Notes: a model not told the origin generated them from the sequence alone. A DNA stretch of 64,000 nucleotides from Mesorhizobium huakuii (GCF_014189455.1 NZ_CP050296.1:2786001-2850000); one strand, 5' to 3'; numbered from the stretch's first letter, positions 7,564-17,787 are shown. Numbers and translations are program-made.

Positions 7564-10500
7564 CTACTGAAAATTGCGCCCCTTGGGCATGACCTGTTCC
7601 GCCTCTTCCGACAGCGTTGCGAGATCCTGGCCGGCTGGCGCGTTGCGTGGTCGGGCATCTCGATCCGGAGGCTCCGCCCTGGTGGCCGGGGGTTCGGCGC
7701 CCGGCGCTCCAGCCCCGCTGACCTTTTCCAGGAGCACGGTCAGCCAGGGTGTCAGATCCTCGATCTTCTCCGCGACGATATGGATCACATCCGATTCCGA
7801 CTGCAATTTCCCGGTCACCTTGACGAACCGCGCGCCCATGACGATGGGGCGGAAGCGGGTAAAGGTCCGTTCCCAGAAGATAACATTGGCGACGGCCTTG
7901 TCGTCTTCCAGCGTGAGAAAGATCGCGTTGCCCTTGCCGGGGCGCTGCCGCACCAGCACGAGGCCGGCGACGGAAACGCGCCTGCCGTCGCGCACCGATG
8001 GCAGGTTGGCATTGGGCGTGACGCCGGCGCGGTCGAGCCGCTCGCGCAGGAAGGCCACGGGGTGCGCCTTCAGCGACAGGCCGAGCGAGCGGTAGTCGTG
8101 GATGACATGCTCGCCGAGCGGCATTGTCGGCAGCTTCGTCTCGGGCTCCAGCTCGCGCAGGCGCAGCGCCGGCTGGTCGAACAGCGGCAGCTTTTCGGCG
8201 GCACTCTTGGCGCCCAGCGCGCGCACTTCCCAAAGCGCGGCACGGCGGTCGAGGCCGATCGAGCGAAAGGCATCGGCCTGCGCCAGCCGCTCGATCTCGT
8301 CGACATCGAGACCGGAGCGCAGCCAGACGTCACGGACGGTCGAGTAGCCTGAACCCCGCCGCTTTACGAAATCCTCCATCCGTTCCTTGGACAGACCCTT
8401 GATCTGCCGGAAGCCGAGCCGCAGCGCATGGTTTGTCTCGATGACACCGCGCATATCGGCATGGCGGGGCAGGATGCGGGCCGGATCGAAAGGCGCTTTT
8501 TCCAAAGTGCAGTCCCAGACGGAGTAATTGACGTCGACGTCGCGGATGTCGACGCCATGGTCGCGCGCGTCGCGCACCAGTTGCGCCGGCTGGTAAAAAC
8601 CCATCGGCTGCGAATTCAGGATCGCGGCGCAGAACACGTCGGGATAGAAGGTCTTGAACCAGCACGAGGCATAGACGAGCAAGGCAAAGGAGGCGGCGTG
8701 GCTTTCGGGAAAGCCATATTCGCCAAAACCCTCGATCTGCTTGAAGCAGCGCTCGGCGAAGTCCCTGGTGTAGCCCTTGCCGACCATGCCATTGATCATT
8801 CGGTCGCGGTAATTGCCGATGGTGCCGGTGCGCTTGAAGGTGGCCATGGCGCGGCGCAGTTCGTCGGCTTCACCCGGTTTGAAGCCGCCGGCGACGATAG
8901 CGATCTTCATTGCTTGTTCCTGGAACAGCGGCACGCCAAGCGTCCTGCCGAGGATGTCTTTCAATTCCGCCTTCTGATATTCGGCCTTCTCCTTGCCTTG
9001 TCGACGGCGCAGATAGGGATGCACCATGTCGCCCTGGATCGGCCCAGGCCGGACGATCGCAACCTCGATGACAAGGTCATAAAAATCGCGCGGCTGAAGC
9101 CGCGGCAGCATCGACATCTGCGCGCGAGACTCGATCTGGAAGACGCCGAGCGTATCGGCGCGGCAGATCATGTCGTAGACGCGCCTGTCTTCCGGCGGCA
9201 AGGTGGCCAGCACATAGGGTTGGCCATAGGGATCCCGGGCTTTTGGATAATGGTCCGTAAGCAGAGTGAAGGCGCGCTGGAGGCAGGTCAGCATGCCGAG
9301 CGCCAGCACATCCACCTTTAGGATCTTCACCGCGTCGAGATCGTCCTTGTCCCATTCGACCATCTTGCGCGCGTCCATCGCCGTCTTGACGATGGGCACG
9401 ATCTCGTCGAGCCGGTCCCTGGTGATGACGAAGCCGCCGACATGCTGGGAGAGGTGACGGGGAAAGCCCATGATCTCGTTGGCCCGTTCCATCACATGCC
9501 GCGATGTCGGGTCGCTCCGGTCGAGGCCGCCGGCGCGGGCTTCCTTCTCGCCGAGTTCCGAGGTCGACCAGCCCCAGATCGAGCCGGACAGGGACGCCCG
9601 GACATCCTCCGACAGGCCCATCGCCTTGGACACTTCGCGCAACGCCGAGCGGCCGCGATAGCTGATGACGGCGGCGGCAAGCGCCGTGCGTTTGGAACTG
9701 TACTTCGTATAGATGTACTGCATCACCTCTTCGCGCCGCTCATGCTCGAAGTCGACGTCGATGTCAGGCGGCTCGTTCCTCTCCTCGGAAATGAAGCGCT
9801 CGAACAGCGTGTCGATCTTGTCCGGTCCCACCTCGGTGATGCCGATGCAGAAACAGATGATCGAATTGGCGGCCGACCCTCGGCCCTGGCAGAGGATGTT
9901 CTGGCCGCGGGCGAATTTGATGATGTCGTAGACAGTCAGGAAGTAGCGCGCGTAATTCAGCCGCTCGATCAGGGCGAGCTCTTCCTGGATGCGTTTTATG
10001 ACGCTGGCCGGGACACCGCCCGGGAAGCGCCTCACCGCACCTTCCCGCGCCAGCCTCTCCAGCTCGGCCTGCGGCCCGAGGCCCGATTCCGTCGGCTCGT
10101 CGGGGTAATTGTACTGAAGGTCGCTGAGCGAGAAGGTCAGCTCTTCGGCGAAACGCAAGGTCTCGGCCAGAGCCTGCGGATGCCTGCGGAACAGGCGGGC
10201 CATTTCCAGCGGCGGTTTTAGATGGCGTTCGGCATTGGCGGTGAGTTCCAGCCCGACCTCGGCAACGGGTGTGTTGAGGCGGATCGCGGTCAGCACGTCC
10301 TGCAGCGGCCGCCGTTCGGCCGTGTGGTAGAGCACATCGTTGGTCGCCATCAGCGGGATGCCGGTGCTCTGGGCAAACGCCGCCGCCTGCTCGATCCGGA
10401 AGCGGTCATTGCCCGCATAACAGGGCGAGACGCCAAGCCGCAGGGCCCTGCCGAAGCGGTCCTTGAGCTGGCGGAGCAAAGCGAGACTGTCTTCAGCGCC

Positions 10501-10911
10501 AGCCGCCAGATCGGGCAGCACCGCCAGCGACATCAGGTCTCCCCATTCGAGCAGGTCGCTGCGCTGGAGAAGGGTGGCGCCCTTTTCGTTTTCGTCGCGC
10601 AGATTGGCTTGGGTGAGCATGCGGCACAGATGCCCCCAGCCGGCGCGGTTCCTGGGATAGGCGAGAATATCCGGCGTGCCGTCGCCAAAAACCAGCCGGC
10701 AGCCGGGGTGATAGGCGAGTTTTTCGACCTTGGCCTGCTGCCAGGCGCGCACCACGCCGGCCACCGTGTTGCGGTCGGCAAGGCCGATCGCCGAGAAACC
10801 CAAGAGCTTGGCCGCGACCACCAGCTCCTCCGGCTTGGAGGCACCGCGCAGGAAGGAGAAATTCGACTGGATGCCGAACTCGGCATAGGGAATGACGGTC
10901 AGCGCGTTCAT
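7564..10911 (-). CDS. dnaE2: Error-prone DNA polymerase DnaE2 (ImuC)
   Basis: A 1,115-residue C-family polymerase, the catalytic member of the ImuA-ImuB-DnaE2 SOS mutasome. The PHP domain opens at [20 protein letters not shown] (residues 12-31). The palm motif [16 protein letters not shown] lies near residue 385, with [17 protein letters not shown] upstream of it, [12 protein letters not shown] and [14 protein letters not shown] downstream, and a C-terminal OB fold ([23 protein letters not shown]). DnaE2 lacks a proofreading subunit partner and performs lesion bypass. I place the start at ATG 10911, whose ATGA overlaps the imuB stop by 4 bases, showing translational coupling; an upstream open extension to 11064 lies inside imuB. 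It is controlled with imuA and imuB from the LexA box at 13395. Confidence 0.95.
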   Translation of the reverse strand: MNALTVIPYAEFGIQSNFSFLRGASKPEELVVAAKLLGFSAIGLADRNTVAGVVRAWQQAKVEKLAYHPGCRLVFGDGTPDILAYPRNRAGWGHLCRMLTQANLRDENEKGATLLQRSDLLEWGDLMSLAVLPDLAAGAEDSLALLRQLKDRFGRALRLGVSPCYAGNDRFRIEQAAAFAQSTGIPLMATNDVLYHTAERRPLQDVLTAIRLNTPVAEVGLELTANAERHLKPPLEMARLFRRHPQALAETLRFAEELTFSLSDLQYNYPDEPTESGLGPQAELERLAREGAVRRFPGGVPASVIKRIQEELALIERLNYARYFLTVYDIIKFARGQNILCQGRGSAANSIICFCIGITEVGPDKIDTLFERFISEERNEPPDIDVDFEHERREEVMQYIYTKYSSKRTALAAAVISYRGRSALREVSKAMGLSEDVRASLSGSIWGWSTSELGEKEARAGGLDRSDPTSRHVMERANEIMGFPRHLSQHVGGFVITRDRLDEIVPIVKTAMDARKMVEWDKDDLDAVKILKVDVLALGMLTCLQRAFTLLTDHYPKARDPYGQPYVLATLPPEDRRVYDMICRADTLGVFQIESRAQMSMLPRLQPRDFYDLVIEVAIVRPGPIQGDMVHPYLRRRQGKEKAEYQKAELKDILGRTLGVPLFQEQAMKIAIVAGGFKPGEADELRRAMATFKRTGTIGNYRDRMINGMVGKGYTRDFAERCFKQIEGFGEYGFPESHAASFALLVYASCWFKTFYPDVFCAAILNSQPMGFYQPAQLVRDARDHGVDIRDVDVNYSVWDCTLEKAPFDPARILPRHADMRGVIETNHALRLGFRQIKGLSKERMEDFVKRRGSGYSTVRDVWLRSGLDVDEIERLAQADAFRSIGLDRRAALWEVRALGAKSAAEKLPLFDQPALRLRELEPETKLPTMPLGEHVIHDYRSLGLSLKAHPVAFLRERLDRAGVTPNANLPSVRDGRRVSVAGLVLVRQRPGKGNAIFLTLEDDKAVANVIFWERTFTRFRPIVMGARFVKVTGKLQSESDVIHIVAEKIEDLTPWLTVLLEKVSGAGAPGAEPPATRAEPPDRDARPRNAPAGQDLATLSEEAEQVMPKGRNFQ

Positions 10912-12548
10912 GCGAAGACCCCGTGCATGAACCAGCGCGGCGCAGCTTGCGAGCCGCCGTAAAGCCCTTGCCGGTAGAGCCAGTAGCGGCGGCCGTCGGC
11001 ATCCTCGATGCGGAAATAGTCGCGCGTCGATGCCGCCGCGTCGCCTGGCACTTCCTGCCACCATTCGGCGGCGATGCGTTCCGGCCCCTCGGCACGGGTG
11101 ACCCGGTAGAGCGCGCGCCGCCAGCGGAAATTGAGCGGCGGCCCCTCCGGCATTTCGGTGGCCGGCACCTCGATCGGCTCGGGCGCACGGAACAGCCGGA
11201 TCGGGCGTTCCGGCGGAAAGATGGTTGTGGGCGCCTGCACCCTGTCCGGTCTCTTCGGCGGCGTGGTCCGGCGCGGCGCTTCGCTGAAGGGGACGATGGC
11301 GACGGCACGTTCCGGCAGATGGCTTTCCACCGTGACCGGCTGCAGCACGGCGCCTTCGCCGAGCCGGGCGCGGATGCGGTCGGCGAACAGCGCGATGTCG
11401 GCGCCGTCATCGGTCACCTCGCCGGTCAGATCGGCCTGCGCCATGTCGAAAGCGGCGGCGGCCAGCACCGAAAGCCGCACCAGATCAAAGCCATAGCCGG
11501 CATCGATGTCCTGCTCGAGCGCCGCCAGCCTTTCATGGAACAGCTTTTGGATCAGCCTGGGATCGCGCATCGGCCGCGAGGTGCCGAGCGCGATGCGGCT
11601 GACAGCGCCATCGACACGGAAAAGCAGCAGCGCCAGCGTCCGGGCGCCCTCGCCGCGGCGCTCGAGATCGCCCTTCAAGGTCGTCGCCAGCAGGCCGACC
11701 AGCCGCTCGATGTCCTCGGTGAGCGTGACGGGTTCGGCGAGATGCCGTTCGACCGAAAGCGGCGCGACGGGAAGGCGCGGCGACACCGCCTCGTCGAGAC
11801 GGCCAAGCGCCTGGTCGAGACGCAACAGCAAAGTGGCGCCGAAGCGGCGGGCAAGCGGCGCGCGCGGTGCCGCCATGACGGCGCCCGCCGTGCGCAGGCC
11901 GACACTTTCCAGGCTGGCGCGGGTTTCCGGCGCGATGCGCAATGCCGCGAGCGGCAGAGGCGCCAGCAGGGCTTCCTCCTCGCCGCCATCGACGATGCGG
12001 TCGCCGCAAAAGTGGGCCGCCGCCCAGGCCGCCCCCGGTGTTGGGGCAAGGCCGGCGCGAACATCGAAACCCTGATGGAAGAAGCGCGACAGGATGTCGT
12101 CCAGCATGGCGCGCTCGCCGCCGAACAGATGGGTGCAGCCGGTGACGTCGAGAAACAGGCCGTCCGCCCCGTCCAGCGCTACCAGCGGGGTGTAGCGGTC
12201 GCACCAGTCGGCAAGGCCTTCGAGCAGGCGCCGGTCTGCTTCCGGATCGGCCTCGACAATGTCGATCGACGGATGCATGGCGCGCGCATCGGCGATGCCC
12301 ATGTCGCGTTTCAGGTGCAGCGCCTCAGCCCGCTCGTCGAGGGCTGAGATGCGCTGGGCGTTGCCCTGGCGGTGGCTGATCACCAGTGGTGGGTGAGATG
12401 GCGCCGGATGATCCGAGGGCCGGGAACGCCACGACCGCCCCAGACGCTGCCGCAGGATCCTTTCGGCCGCCAGATAGGGAAACCACAGGGACAGGATTCT
12501 TTGTCCGGTGTCTTTCCTCGCCCCTTCTTTCGTCGAATACGCGTTCAT
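10908..12548 (-). CDS. imuB: ImuB, Y-family polymerase-like mutasome subunit
   Basis: A 546-residue protein of the Y-family polymerase fold that in this branch (ImuB) acts as a scaffold linking DnaE2 to the beta clamp. Visible landmarks are [14 protein letters not shown] near the N-terminus, [17 protein letters not shown], the [20 protein letters not shown] segment, and the long C-terminal region with [18 protein letters not shown] and the terminal [10 protein letters not shown]. The aligned positions of the catalytic acids are replaced, as expected for ImuB. ATG 12548 overlaps the imuA reading frame; longer open extension to 12776 is imuA read out of frame. The 3' end overlaps dnaE2 by 4 bases. 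Confidence 0.93.
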   Translation of the reverse strand: MNAYSTKEGARKDTGQRILSLWFPYLAAERILRQRLGRSWRSRPSDHPAPSHPPLVISHRQGNAQRISALDERAEALHLKRDMGIADARAMHPSIDIVEADPEADRRLLEGLADWCDRYTPLVALDGADGLFLDVTGCTHLFGGERAMLDDILSRFFHQGFDVRAGLAPTPGAAWAAAHFCGDRIVDGGEEEALLAPLPLAALRIAPETRASLESVGLRTAGAVMAAPRAPLARRFGATLLLRLDQALGRLDEAVSPRLPVAPLSVERHLAEPVTLTEDIERLVGLLATTLKGDLERRGEGARTLALLLFRVDGAVSRIALGTSRPMRDPRLIQKLFHERLAALEQDIDAGYGFDLVRLSVLAAAAFDMAQADLTGEVTDDGADIALFADRIRARLGEGAVLQPVTVESHLPERAVAIVPFSEAPRRTTPPKRPDRVQAPTTIFPPERPIRLFRAPEPIEVPATEMPEGPPLNFRWRRALYRVTRAEGPERIAAEWWQEVPGDAAASTRDYFRIEDADGRRYWLYRQGLYGGSQAAPRWFMHGVFA

Positions 12549-13370
12549 CGGGGTTCCACTCCAGTGTGAATTGTCCAGGCAGGGCCGTGCGGCTCTTGCC
12601 GATGCTGATGGTGAAGGCGGGGCGGCCGATCGAACCGGCGAGCGGCCCGGCGACCGTGGCGCGCGGCACCGCCGGCGCCGACGCGACGATGAGGCGGACG
12701 GGCGCCGCCGTCGGTTCGGGTTCGGCCGCCTGCCGCAGCAGGAATACGGGGCGGCCCGCACTTTGCGCCCTCGCATGCAGCCGGCGCGTCGCGGTCAGGT
12801 CCAGCCGTTGCGGGTTGCCGCGATTTCCAGGATGACGGCGGCGAGCGCCGTCATCCGCGCTGCTTCCTCGGCGATCCACAACGCATCGACGAGTTTTGGC
12901 GCCTCGGAAAACAGCAATTGTTCTGGTTCAATGCCGAAGCAGGCCTGCAGCCCCCTGGCATAGGGAAAGCCCGCCTCGCGGAAGATTTCCGTGGTGCCGA
13001 TCCACAAAACCGGCAGCCCTTGCGCCCGTTTGAGGATCAGGCTGGTGAGCGACAGGGCGAAGCCGGCGACGGCCCCGGCATCGCGGGTTTCCAGGCCATG
13101 GATTTCGCTCAGCGCCGCTTTCGGCAGGCCGCCGCTCAGGGCGGCATCGAGCCCTTCGATGCCGATCGGCAGGTAGGCATCCGGCAAGGCCGCGGCAAGA
13201 CCGCGCCGCACGATCGTGAGATCGGCATTGGGTGTGAGACCGACGCCGCCGTCGGCATCAAGCGGCGCGCCAGCCGGCGCCTGCAGGCGCTCGGGCAGCG
13301 TTCCCTCGATCTTCGCGATCTGGCGGCGCAGGGCAAAAACAGTCTCCCGCGCCACGGCTGATATCGCCAT
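12325..13370 (-). CDS. imuA: ImuA (SulA/RecA-like mutasome protein), frameshifted
   Basis: The first frame (13370 to a stop at 12795) encodes 191 residues typical of ImuA: LRRQIAKIEG, LPIGIEGLDAALSGGLPKAALSEIHG, a RecA-like core and the LPVLWIGTTEIFREAGFPYA segment. It then ends abruptly in EIAATRNGWT. The next frame immediately supplies the missing C-terminus: GNPQRLDLTATRRLHARAQ, GRPVFLLRQA, VAGPLAGSIG and [14 protein letters not shown]. One missing base at about 12822 (GG read as G) explains the break. In the corrected frame the first stop is at 12325, 224 bases into imuB, which is a long overlap, so the exact natural end is uncertain. The LexA box lies 25 bases upstream of ATG 13370. Confidence 0.8.
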
Positions 13371-13394
13371 GACGGTCAGTGTCCACTCACAATT

Positions 13395-13409
13395 GTTCCT
13401 GTTATGTTC
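13395..13409 (-). promoter_or_regulatory. SOS (LexA) box of the imuA-imuB-dnaE2 operon
   Basis: GTTC-N7-GTTC: GTTC at 13395-13398 and at 13406-13409 with exactly seven bases between. GTTCN7GTTC (or its complement GAACN7GAAC) is the established LexA site of alphaproteobacteria. It lies 25 bases upstream of the imuA start, in the promoter position of the operon. Confidence 0.9.
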
Positions 13410-13454
13410 CTATAGATTCCAGAGAGCCCCCCAAGAGTCAAGCAGACTCATGGG

Positions 13455-13533
13455 GAATTTATTCCTCTCTGCCTGGATGGCGCAGGCGCATCGGCCCGTT
13501 CATTTGCCGATTCCGGTGCGAAGCCAAAGCCTA
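13455..13533. repeat. Imperfect direct repeat, copy 1, flanking the DUF3800 gene
   Basis: It begins GAATTTATTCCT and includes CATTTGCCGATTCCGG (13501-13516), ending in AAGCCTA. Copy 2 is at 14593-14678 in the same orientation and order, with the 16-base CATTTGCCGATTCCGG identical and ATTTATTCCT identical. Confidence 0.7.
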
Positions 13534-13573
13534 GTCAGAATGAGCCCGAGCGGTTCAAGCAACCTCTCGGGAA

Positions 13574-14449
13574 CTATCTGCGAATGAGGCTGGCGATGAG
13601 CTCGCGCGCTCCGTTGACAAAATTCTTCCACCTAGTCCCATGCGGCGGGATGTAACCAAGGGCCGATTGCCTAGCAATTTCTCGCTTAATATCGCGCCAT
13701 TGCCCCTTGGACTGAAGGTGCTTTACCGCCGGTAGTTGTGAGTGATGGTGCGCCCATCGTTGCAACACTTCGTTTTCAATTTCACTCACCAAATGGGTAT
13801 CGCTCCGCAGTAGATTGGTGAGGGGCAATTCGGTGTTGAGCTCGTGCTCTCGCCGGACGTGCCAAGCAATCATGTCTGCGGCCTGGAGAGGCAGATAGAT
13901 CTTTTCATCACGGAACATCGGGTTGCCGCTAATTAGCTTCCTGACCTTCCTCGGAAAATTACGTTTCATGTATCCGAAGAAAAGGTCGATATCATCGCTA
14001 ACGCCGTCCTGCTCATCAAAAATAAACTCGATGGGTATGTTCCCACCCTTGCTGCTGGCAAATCTAGACAAGATCGAGACGACGTGAAAAACGCTGGTGA
14101 AGTGAGGATTGCCAAGGCCGCGCGGTGATACGGGCTTCAATATGTCAAAGAACTCTTTGCGGCTCACCGACACCTCAAAAGACAGAGGCTTAAAGTGCGC
14201 AATTACACGCGCCAGCGAGCTTAATTTCTCGTCGCGCTGACCTTCGCTCCAGCTCTTAAACTGGTCACGCCGGTTCTGCGCCTCAGCCATCTTGAAGTAA
14301 TCAATGGCTGGCGCGGCCTTTAGCTCCTCAGCCCACGCATCCGAGAATAGTGCCCACTTTTCTGCGCTATTGAGGTAGCCGGCTAGAAAAAGCCGCTGGT
14401 CGCCGACATCACTAGCCGAATCGTCGGTTACGGCTTGAAGGAGACCCAA
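13574..14449 (-). CDS. DUF3800 domain-containing protein
   Basis: A 291-residue protein resembling DUF3800, a family with a predicted RNase H-like fold found in mobile and defence-associated contexts and of unproven function. The N-terminal acidic segment VTDDSASDVGDQRLFLAGYL fits the family's first catalytic-type aspartate strand. EFIFDEQDGVSDDIDLFF and LPLQAADMIAWHVRREHEL match the conserved middle and C-terminal motifs. The start at 14449 is a TTG and the N-terminus is short for the family, so it may be slightly truncated. GC content is visibly lower than in adjacent genes, with frequent A/T third positions. It is bracketed by the direct repeat at 13455 and 14593, which suggests later insertion between imuA and the metallopeptidase gene. 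Confidence 0.75.
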   Translation of the reverse strand: MGLLQAVTDDSASDVGDQRLFLAGYLNSAEKWALFSDAWAEELKAAPAIDYFKMAEAQNRRDQFKSWSEGQRDEKLSSLARVIAHFKPLSFEVSVSRKEFFDILKPVSPRGLGNPHFTSVFHVVSILSRFASSKGGNIPIEFIFDEQDGVSDDIDLFFGYMKRNFPRKVRKLISGNPMFRDEKIYLPLQAADMIAWHVRREHELNTELPLTNLLRSDTHLVSEIENEVLQRWAHHHSQLPAVKHLQSKGQWRDIKREIARQSALGYIPPHGTRWKNFVNGARELIASLIRR

Positions 14450-14592
14450 TAGCGCTTTCCCGCGAACGTCGATGCGTAGTCGCTAGCCAGCGCTCAGAAT
14501 AGTGCGCTCGCAGCAAACCAACTTAAGGGACGGCTCACGACTCACCGCCTTCCGGCAAGCGTATGCGTCACTTACGTGAGGTACAACATGTC

Positions 14593-14678
14593 CAATTTAT
14601 TCCTGCCCGCTCATCTTGAGCGCAGGCGTCATCCCTGTCCATTTGCCGATTCCGGCGCGAAAGCCTATATGCCGGGTC
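14593..14678. repeat. Imperfect direct repeat, copy 2, upstream of the metallopeptidase gene
   Basis: It starts CAATTTATTCCT and contains CATTTGCCGATTCCGG at 14640-14655, ending in AAAGCCTATAT. It is the leader region of the metallopeptidase gene at 14691. Copy 1 lies on the other side of the DUF3800 gene. Confidence 0.7.
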
Positions 14679-14690
14679 AAAGGACAAAGC

Positions 14691-15113
14691 ATGGCCCGCA
14701 TCTACAAGACTCGCACCTGGCATGGCGAACTTGCGCCCTCGATGGAGGAGCTGGAGTTCCTGGCGCTGGAGGCCTACGCCCATTTGCCGGAGGATTTTCG
14801 CAAGCTGACCGGCGAGATCGTCATCCAGATCGCCGAATTCCCGACCGACGAGATCATGGACGATCTGTCGCTGGAGACGCCGTTCGACCTGCTCGGCCTG
14901 TTCGAGGGGCGCGGCATCGCCGAGCGCTGGAACCCGCAGACCGGCGAAGGCCCGAACCGCATCACGCTCTACCGCCGCGCCATGCTCGACTACTGGGCCG
15001 AGAACGAGGAGACGCTGGGCGACATCGTCACCCATGTGCTGATCCACGAGATCGGCCACCATTTCGGCCTGTCGGACGAGGATATGGAGCGGATCGAGGA
15101 AGCGGCCGAATAG
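14691..15113 (+). CDS. Zincin-like metallopeptidase family protein (DUF1025-type)
   Basis: A 140-residue minimal zincin. The zinc motif HExxH is intact in VLIHEIGHHFGLSDEDMERIE near the C-terminus (about residues 119-138), with the Met-turn-less compact architecture of the family formerly called DUF1025. Earlier conserved segments are EALAYLPEDFRK-like (AYAHLPEDFRKLTGEIV) and NRITLYRRAMLDYW. Family function is not established; a house-keeping protease is assumed. ATG 14691 follows AAAGGACAAAGC. An upstream open extension to 14616 lies in the direct repeat and is not expected to be translated. Confidence 0.88.
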   Translation: MARIYKTRTWHGELAPSMEELEFLALEAYAHLPEDFRKLTGEIVIQIAEFPTDEIMDDLSLETPFDLLGLFEGRGIAERWNPQTGEGPNRITLYRRAMLDYWAENEETLGDIVTHVLIHEIGHHFGLSDEDMERIEEAAE

Positions 15114-15132
15114 CCCTCGCGTCTTCGTCATC

Positions 15133-15262
15133 CTAGAGCAGTTCACCGTTTCACGGAAACGGCGAACGGCTCTAACTCTTTGTTTTGACGCAATTCCCAA
15201 GGGCAAAGTGCTATGCGCTTTGCCCGGGAAAACCGCTCACACTTTTCCTGGAATTGCTCTAG
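15133..15262. repeat. Family B repeat, complete copy with inverted ends
   Basis: A 130-bp element bounded by CTAGAGCA and its complement TGCTCTAG. Inside are a short hairpin (CGTTTC-ACG-GAAACG) and a strong one built from GGGCAAAG and CTTTGCCC. The AATTCCAGGAAAAGTGTGAGCGG-type sequence (read on the minus strand, from 15254 down) is shared with copies at 1587 and 49626. Structure resembles a small non-autonomous repeat. Confidence 0.75.
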
Positions 15263-15364
15263 GGCGAAGCAAGGAGTGAAGCGATGCGCGCAGACCCCGG
15301 GATTGTTTGAGCAGGATTGGGCAGTGTGGCGGCCCGGACTGCGGCCCCTCACAACCCGACCGCA

Positions 15365-15910
15365 TCACCCCCCAGGCGGAGCACACGCCATCAAATCATA
15401 GACGCCCTTGTCCTCGACCACGGCGAAGCCAAGCTCGACATAGAGCCGCCTTGCCGGGTTGTTCTTCTCGACATGGATCGACGCTGATTTGCCGGCTAAC
15501 CATGCCTCTTCGATCAGGTCGCGCAGCAGTGCGGAACCGTAGCCCTTGCGGCGATGGCTGGGCAGGAAAGCAATATCGATGATGCGGTGCTGGCTTGGCC
15601 AGCGCTCGATATAGAGCCGGCCGATGTCCTGCCCGGCCCGCTCCACCACCAGCCAGTCAGCCTCGGGATAGTGTTTTCTGTAATGCGCATGCTGCGCCTG
15701 GAACTGCATGTCGAGGAACGCGGCCTTCTGCGCCTCGCTCCACGCGGTCACGGCGAGTTCTTCCAGGCGCGTCGAGGCGTAGAGCCGCGACAGGAACGGC
15801 AGATCCGCCTCGGTCGACGGACGGAAGCCGAGCCCGGCCTTCAGCGACCGGGACCAGGCTGGAAGCCGATGTGCCTGCTTTGCTTCTTCTGCCACGCTGC
15901 CAGAATTCAA
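15365..15910 (-). CDS. GNAT family N-acetyltransferase
   Basis: A 181-residue GNAT enzyme that transfers acetyl from acetyl-CoA to an amine; substrate unknown. The acetyl-CoA loop is visible as HRRKGYGSALLRDL, preceded by IIDIAFLPS (motif A strand) and followed by SIHVEKNNPARRLYVELGF (motif B). The start is uncertain: TTG at 15910 lies 3 bases after the stop of the beta-propeller gene, and GTG at 15895 is an alternative. The tight spacing makes it the last gene of the collar/propeller operon, an arrangement that might be functional (modifying a protein N-terminus) or accidental. Confidence 0.85.
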   Translation of the reverse strand: MNSGSVAEEAKQAHRLPAWSRSLKAGLGFRPSTEADLPFLSRLYASTRLEELAVTAWSEAQKAAFLDMQFQAQHAHYRKHYPEADWLVVERAGQDIGRLYIERWPSQHRIIDIAFLPSHRRKGYGSALLRDLIEEAWLAGKSASIHVEKNNPARRLYVELGFAVVEDKGVYDLMACAPPGG

Positions 15911-15913
15911 TCG

Positions 15914-17224
15914 TCAGACCGGCGGCGTCAGGTCGCGCACCACGATGGCCTGGTTGACGTTGCTGCTGGCAAGCGACACCCAGGCATCCTCCCACTCGGT
16001 GCTGTCGATGTTCATTTGCGACAGCGTCCACAGTGAGTTGTCGTTGGGCGCACCGCCGCTCATCAGGCTGAACAAAGCGACGCGGCCGTCGGCATTGTAG
16101 TCGAGCGTCAGCCTTGTATTCGCGCCGGAGGCGTTGAAATCGCGCCACCCCGACCAGTTCTGCGTGGCAGCGTCATACTGGGCGTTGAAGGAGTGAACGT
16201 GCTGCTGGTCGGACGCGACAAGCATGATGTCGCCATTGCCCTCGATGCCGGCAGCCAGCGTATATTTGGCAACCCGGCTGTATTCGGTCATGGCCCAGGG
16301 CGACCAGCTGTCGGTGCCGGCTGGCTTCTGGCGCGTGTGCAGCACCTGCCCGCTCTGCGTCAAGGCGAACAGATTGGTGGCACCGAGCGGGCCGACAATC
16401 GGCGCCATTTCGGTGAAGCCGCCGGTGCCTGTTGTGTCGATCTGCACCCATTGCGTCCAGTCGGCAACCTTCAGCGCTTCCGCCGTGGACTGCTGGCAGC
16501 GGTAGAGGTGAAGGCCGGAATTGATGCCGAACAGCGCGATGCGGCCATCGGCCTGGCGGATCGCCCTGACCGACACCAAGCCGCCGGGAATCTGGAGCCA
16601 GTCGCTCCATTCCTTGGCCGGCGGAACGCGTTCGTCGACAGTGACAACGATCGGCGTCTTGGTGCCCGGCGGCGTGATGGTTTTCTGCACCTGCACGATC
16701 TGGTCCGGATTCTGGTAAATCCACCAGATATTGCCCTGATTGTCGGTCACGAAAATCTCGATGCGGCCGTCGGCATCGTTCGCCATCGACAGTTTCTGGT
16801 AGCTCGTGGCGATGGGCGGTGCGCCGATGTTCTGAGGCGCACTCCACTTGTCGATCGGGCCGATCTGGTTGGCGTCTTCGGTGATGACGGAGAGATTGGT
16901 TGTCCCTGACAGCTGTGCGACAACGGCCACCCGCCCGTCCTTGGTCAGGCCGGCCGTCATCTGCACGAAGGTGCCTGGGGCGATGATCGACCAGTCCGCG
17001 GGCCACGGTCCGTTCGGCGCGGTCTGCGCTTTCTGGATCAAACGCCCCGCCGCCGTATCGATAGCAACCACCATCAGCCGCGACAGTTCGAAGAATGGCG
17101 TGCCGGCCGGCATGCTCCGCAGGCTGGGCGACGTCTGGGATGCAGCGGTCCCGACGGAGGCCGGAGCCGGCGTCTTCGCGGTGGCGGTCGGTGCCGCCGA
17201 CTTTGACGTTGCTTCCTTGGCCAT
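15914..17224 (-). CDS. PLL-like beta-propeller (lectin-type repeat) protein
   Basis: A 436-residue protein: an alanine/threonine/proline-rich N-terminal tail (1-45) followed by about seven repeats of 45-55 residues. Each pairs a DGRxxxF/V strand with a Trp-rich strand (DGRVAVVAQLSG, DGRIEIFVTDNQGNIWWIYQ, WSDWLQIPGG, DGRIALFGINSG, WTQWVQI, DGRVALFSLMSG). This is the pattern of PLL/tectonin-type beta-propellers, several of which bind sugars. No classical signal peptide is visible. It is 29 bases downstream of the third collar gene and shares their operon. The fold is a confident inference; carbohydrate binding is only a suggestion. Confidence 0.72.
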   Translation of the reverse strand: MAKEATSKSAAPTATAKTPAPASVGTAASQTSPSLRSMPAGTPFFELSRLMVVAIDTAAGRLIQKAQTAPNGPWPADWSIIAPGTFVQMTAGLTKDGRVAVVAQLSGTTNLSVITEDANQIGPIDKWSAPQNIGAPPIATSYQKLSMANDADGRIEIFVTDNQGNIWWIYQNPDQIVQVQKTITPPGTKTPIVVTVDERVPPAKEWSDWLQIPGGLVSVRAIRQADGRIALFGINSGLHLYRCQQSTAEALKVADWTQWVQIDTTGTGGFTEMAPIVGPLGATNLFALTQSGQVLHTRQKPAGTDSWSPWAMTEYSRVAKYTLAAGIEGNGDIMLVASDQQHVHSFNAQYDAATQNWSGWRDFNASGANTRLTLDYNADGRVALFSLMSGGAPNDNSLWTLSQMNIDSTEWEDAWVSLASSNVNQAIVVRDLTPPV

Positions 17225-17253
17225 CGTATCGGTCCTGCCTGTTGGCGCGGAAT

Positions 17254-17778
17254 TCAGGTTCTCGGCGGGAACACGCCCTGCAGCGCGATGCAGAAGCTCA
17301 AGGTGATGTACGGCATCATGTTGTTGTGCGGCTGGCCGCCGCCGGCGGGAGCGATGGTCTGACCCGACAACCCCACCTGATTTGCGGCGGGTGTATAGAC
17401 ATTCCCCTGAGCCGTCTTAGCGATCGCAGTGTTGGTGGGGACGTTCGAATTGGCGGCGAAATTGCCCGGCACACTCAAGACCTGATGCGGATGCGAAGGC
17501 ATTTCGCTCTCCAGCAAAGTGACCGTCTCCGAGCCACCGGTCTCACCGAGATCGTGCAGCGACAGGCCCGGACCCTGGCCGGGATGCATGGGTGCATTGC
17601 CCTGCATGTCCGGCAGGGCAAAATTCGATTTGCCGTTACCGCCATAAGTGGTGCCAAGCAGTGAAAACAGCGCGGTGTTCTGTGACAGCGGCAAGAGTTG
17701 CCCGTCGCAGAACGCCCAGCCCTTGGGCGCAAAATTGAACGGGAAAATCCGGATTTCGGCGACGAACGGATCGGCCAT
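17254..17778 (-). CDS. Phage tail collar domain protein (MdpB-like), third of three
   Basis: A 174-residue tail-collar protein. It opens with the family signature EIRIFPFNFAPKGWAFCDGQ, then LLPLSQNTALFSLLGTTYGG, ALPDMQGNAPMHPG, a GGSETVTLLESEMPSHPH segment, and ends MMPYITLSFCIALQGVFPP. These are the hallmarks of the bacterial microcystin-dependent-protein-like group, which shares the short collar domain of phage tail fibres. The ATG follows AGAGGA. It is 9 bases downstream of the second copy. No other phage structural genes are nearby. Its role outside phages is unknown; a trimeric extracellular fibre tip is conceivable. Confidence 0.88.
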   Translation of the reverse strand: MADPFVAEIRIFPFNFAPKGWAFCDGQLLPLSQNTALFSLLGTTYGGNGKSNFALPDMQGNAPMHPGQGPGLSLHDLGETGGSETVTLLESEMPSHPHQVLSVPGNFAANSNVPTNTAIAKTAQGNVYTPAANQVGLSGQTIAPAGGGQPHNNMMPYITLSFCIALQGVFPPRT

Positions 17779-17787
17779 GACGTCCTC

